A stretch of DNA of 7,869 nt. Origin: Lachnospiraceae bacterium (GTDB taxonomy: Bacteria > Bacillota_A > Clostridia > Lachnospirales > Lachnospiraceae). The stretch is taken from the NCBI GenBank assembly GCA_017960415.1, contig JAGCZE010000289.1, positions 1-7,869 on the forward strand, given 5' to 3'. The position numbers were made by a program, and so were the translations under genes. Below are positions 6,960-7,869 of the stretch, piece by piece. Below the pieces are notes generated by a model that worked only from the letters and a program-made list of their open reading frames with translations, was not told where the DNA came from and did no database searches. Each line of letters begins with the position of its first letter. The first letter of the stretch is position 1.

Positions 6960-7869
6960 ATGTTCAATACACATGATATTTCAAGAAACGCCTGTCAGTT
7001 GTTCGGTGAACAGGCAAAATGCGGATATGACTGGTGGTGGCATTCATTTACCGGACATAATGAAAAGACCGGAGAAGAAAAAGCATTTTTTATAGAATTT
7101 TTTCTGTGCAATCCCGAATATGGGTCGGAAAAACCTGTATTTGGGCAGCTTCCCGAAAATAGGGAAAAGGGGATCAAGCCGTCATATCTGATGATAAAAG
7201 CAGGTTCATGGGGAAAGGATGCCGCCCAGCTCCATCGCTTTTTCGGATGGAAAGAAATAAAGGTTGACTACGGAGTTCCGTATCGTATAAAGGCCGATGA
7301 CTGCTATATTTCCGAAGATAAAACAAAGGGAAGCGTATCGGTTTCGGAAGAAGAGGCAGCGGCACATCCCGAATGGATGAGCCAGAGCGGACAGATGAGC
7401 TGGAAACTGAAGATCGACAAACAGATCGCTTTTAATGTCGGTTACGGAGCTTCGGAACCCATGCGCGATCTGCAGGCATTCGAGATGTTCTGGCATGCTG
7501 AGGGTATGAAAACGGCATATGAAGGTGAAGTGATATGGAACGGTGAAAAGTACATAATATTACCCGAAACCTCTTACGGCTATGCTGACAAGAACTGGGG
7601 AAAGGATTTTACCTCACCCTGGATATGGATCAGCTCCTGTAACCTTACAAGTGAGATCACAGGAAAAAAGCTGGAAAACAGCGTATTTGACATAGGTGGC
7701 GGGAAACCGAAAGTGGGGATGATCTCGCTGGAGAATAAACTTCTTTCGGCATTCTGGTATGAAGGAACACCGTATGAATTCAATTTTTCGAAAATCTGGA
7801 CTCACATCCGGACAAGCTTTGAGTGTACCGAAACAGATACACAGATAATATGGCATATAGATCAGGAAA
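6960..7869 (+). CDS. Tocopherol cyclase-like family protein, 3' end beyond the window
   Basis: An open frame of 303 codons runs from ATG 6960 to the right edge without a stop. GGAG at 6950-6953 (in AAAAAAGGAG), 6 bases before the ATG, supports the start. The translation is rich in Trp, Tyr and Phe, with two hallmark segments: GYDWWWHSFTGHNEKTG at 22-38, followed by FFIEFFLCNP at 43-52, and SYGYADKNWGKDFTSPWIWI at 205-224, followed by SSCNL. These resemble the bacterial branch of the tocopherol-cyclase family, a two-lobed lipocalin-like beta-barrel fold related to carotenoid hydratase and AttH proteins. Plant members close the chromanol ring of vitamin E. Bacterial members in non-phototrophs have no function I can name, so cyclase activity should not be assumed. 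There is no signal peptide or membrane segment, so it is probably cytosolic. It lies 89 bases after the HAD gene with no clear terminator between them, so co-transcription is possible. Family call fairly sure, function unknown. Confidence 0.8.
   Translation, partial: MFNTHDISRNACQLFGEQAKCGYDWWWHSFTGHNEKTGEEKAFFIEFFLCNPEYGSEKPVFGQLPENREKGIKPSYLMIKAGSWGKDAAQLHRFFGWKEIKVDYGVPYRIKADDCYISEDKTKGSVSVSEEEAAAHPEWMSQSGQMSWKLKIDKQIAFNVGYGASEPMRDLQAFEMFWHAEGMKTAYEGEVIWNGEKYIILPETSYGYADKNWGKDFTSPWIWISSCNLTSEITGKKLENSVFDIGGGKPKVGMISLENKLLSAFWYEGTPYEFNFSKIWTHIRTSFECTETDTQIIWHIDQE

Overview
This window is the core of a bacterial replication-origin gene cluster plus a short accessory flank. All recognised genes are on the + strand. 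The order dnaN (3' end only) - yaaA (S4 domain) - recF - gyrB - gyrA is the classic dnaA-downstream block of Firmicutes. A 645-residue GyrB without the proteobacterial insert, purine-rich Shine-Dalgarno sites and the wording of the GyrA quinolone pocket ([13 protein letters not shown]) point to an anaerobic Clostridia lineage, most likely Lachnospiraceae-like. That placement is inferred from sequence character and gene order, not from a search.

Layout. 1-167 encodes the last 54 residues of the DNA polymerase sliding clamp. 175-381 is the small S4-type RNA-binding protein YaaA. 384-1472 is RecF. 1496-3433 and 3444-6041 are the two DNA gyrase subunits. Gaps between these five genes are 7, 2, 23 and 10 bases, with no internal terminator seen, so they are probably one transcript or a read-through series. 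That transcript ends at a strong intrinsic terminator (stem arms 6052-6065 and 6088-6101, T-rich tail to about 6112). Next comes about 110 bases with two further hairpins, then a HAD-superfamily phosphatase (6223-6870). After 89 bases with no clear signal, a tocopherol-cyclase-like gene (from 6960) runs off the right edge.

How they work together. DnaN tethers the replicative polymerase. RecF loads recombination functions at gapped DNA. GyrA2GyrB2 introduces negative supercoils and relieves the positive supercoils made by replication. The two genes past the terminator are not part of that machinery by any visible evidence.

The window is mostly ordinary housekeeping DNA and I found no convincing new multi-gene system. 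The items most worth checking are the structured leader or repeat upstream of the HAD gene, the tocopherol-cyclase-like protein in a probable non-photosynthetic anaerobe, and the Gly at GyrA position 87 (Asp or Glu in many bacteria). The absence of a remB-type gene between recF and gyrB and the lack of a Shine-Dalgarno site for recF are smaller points.
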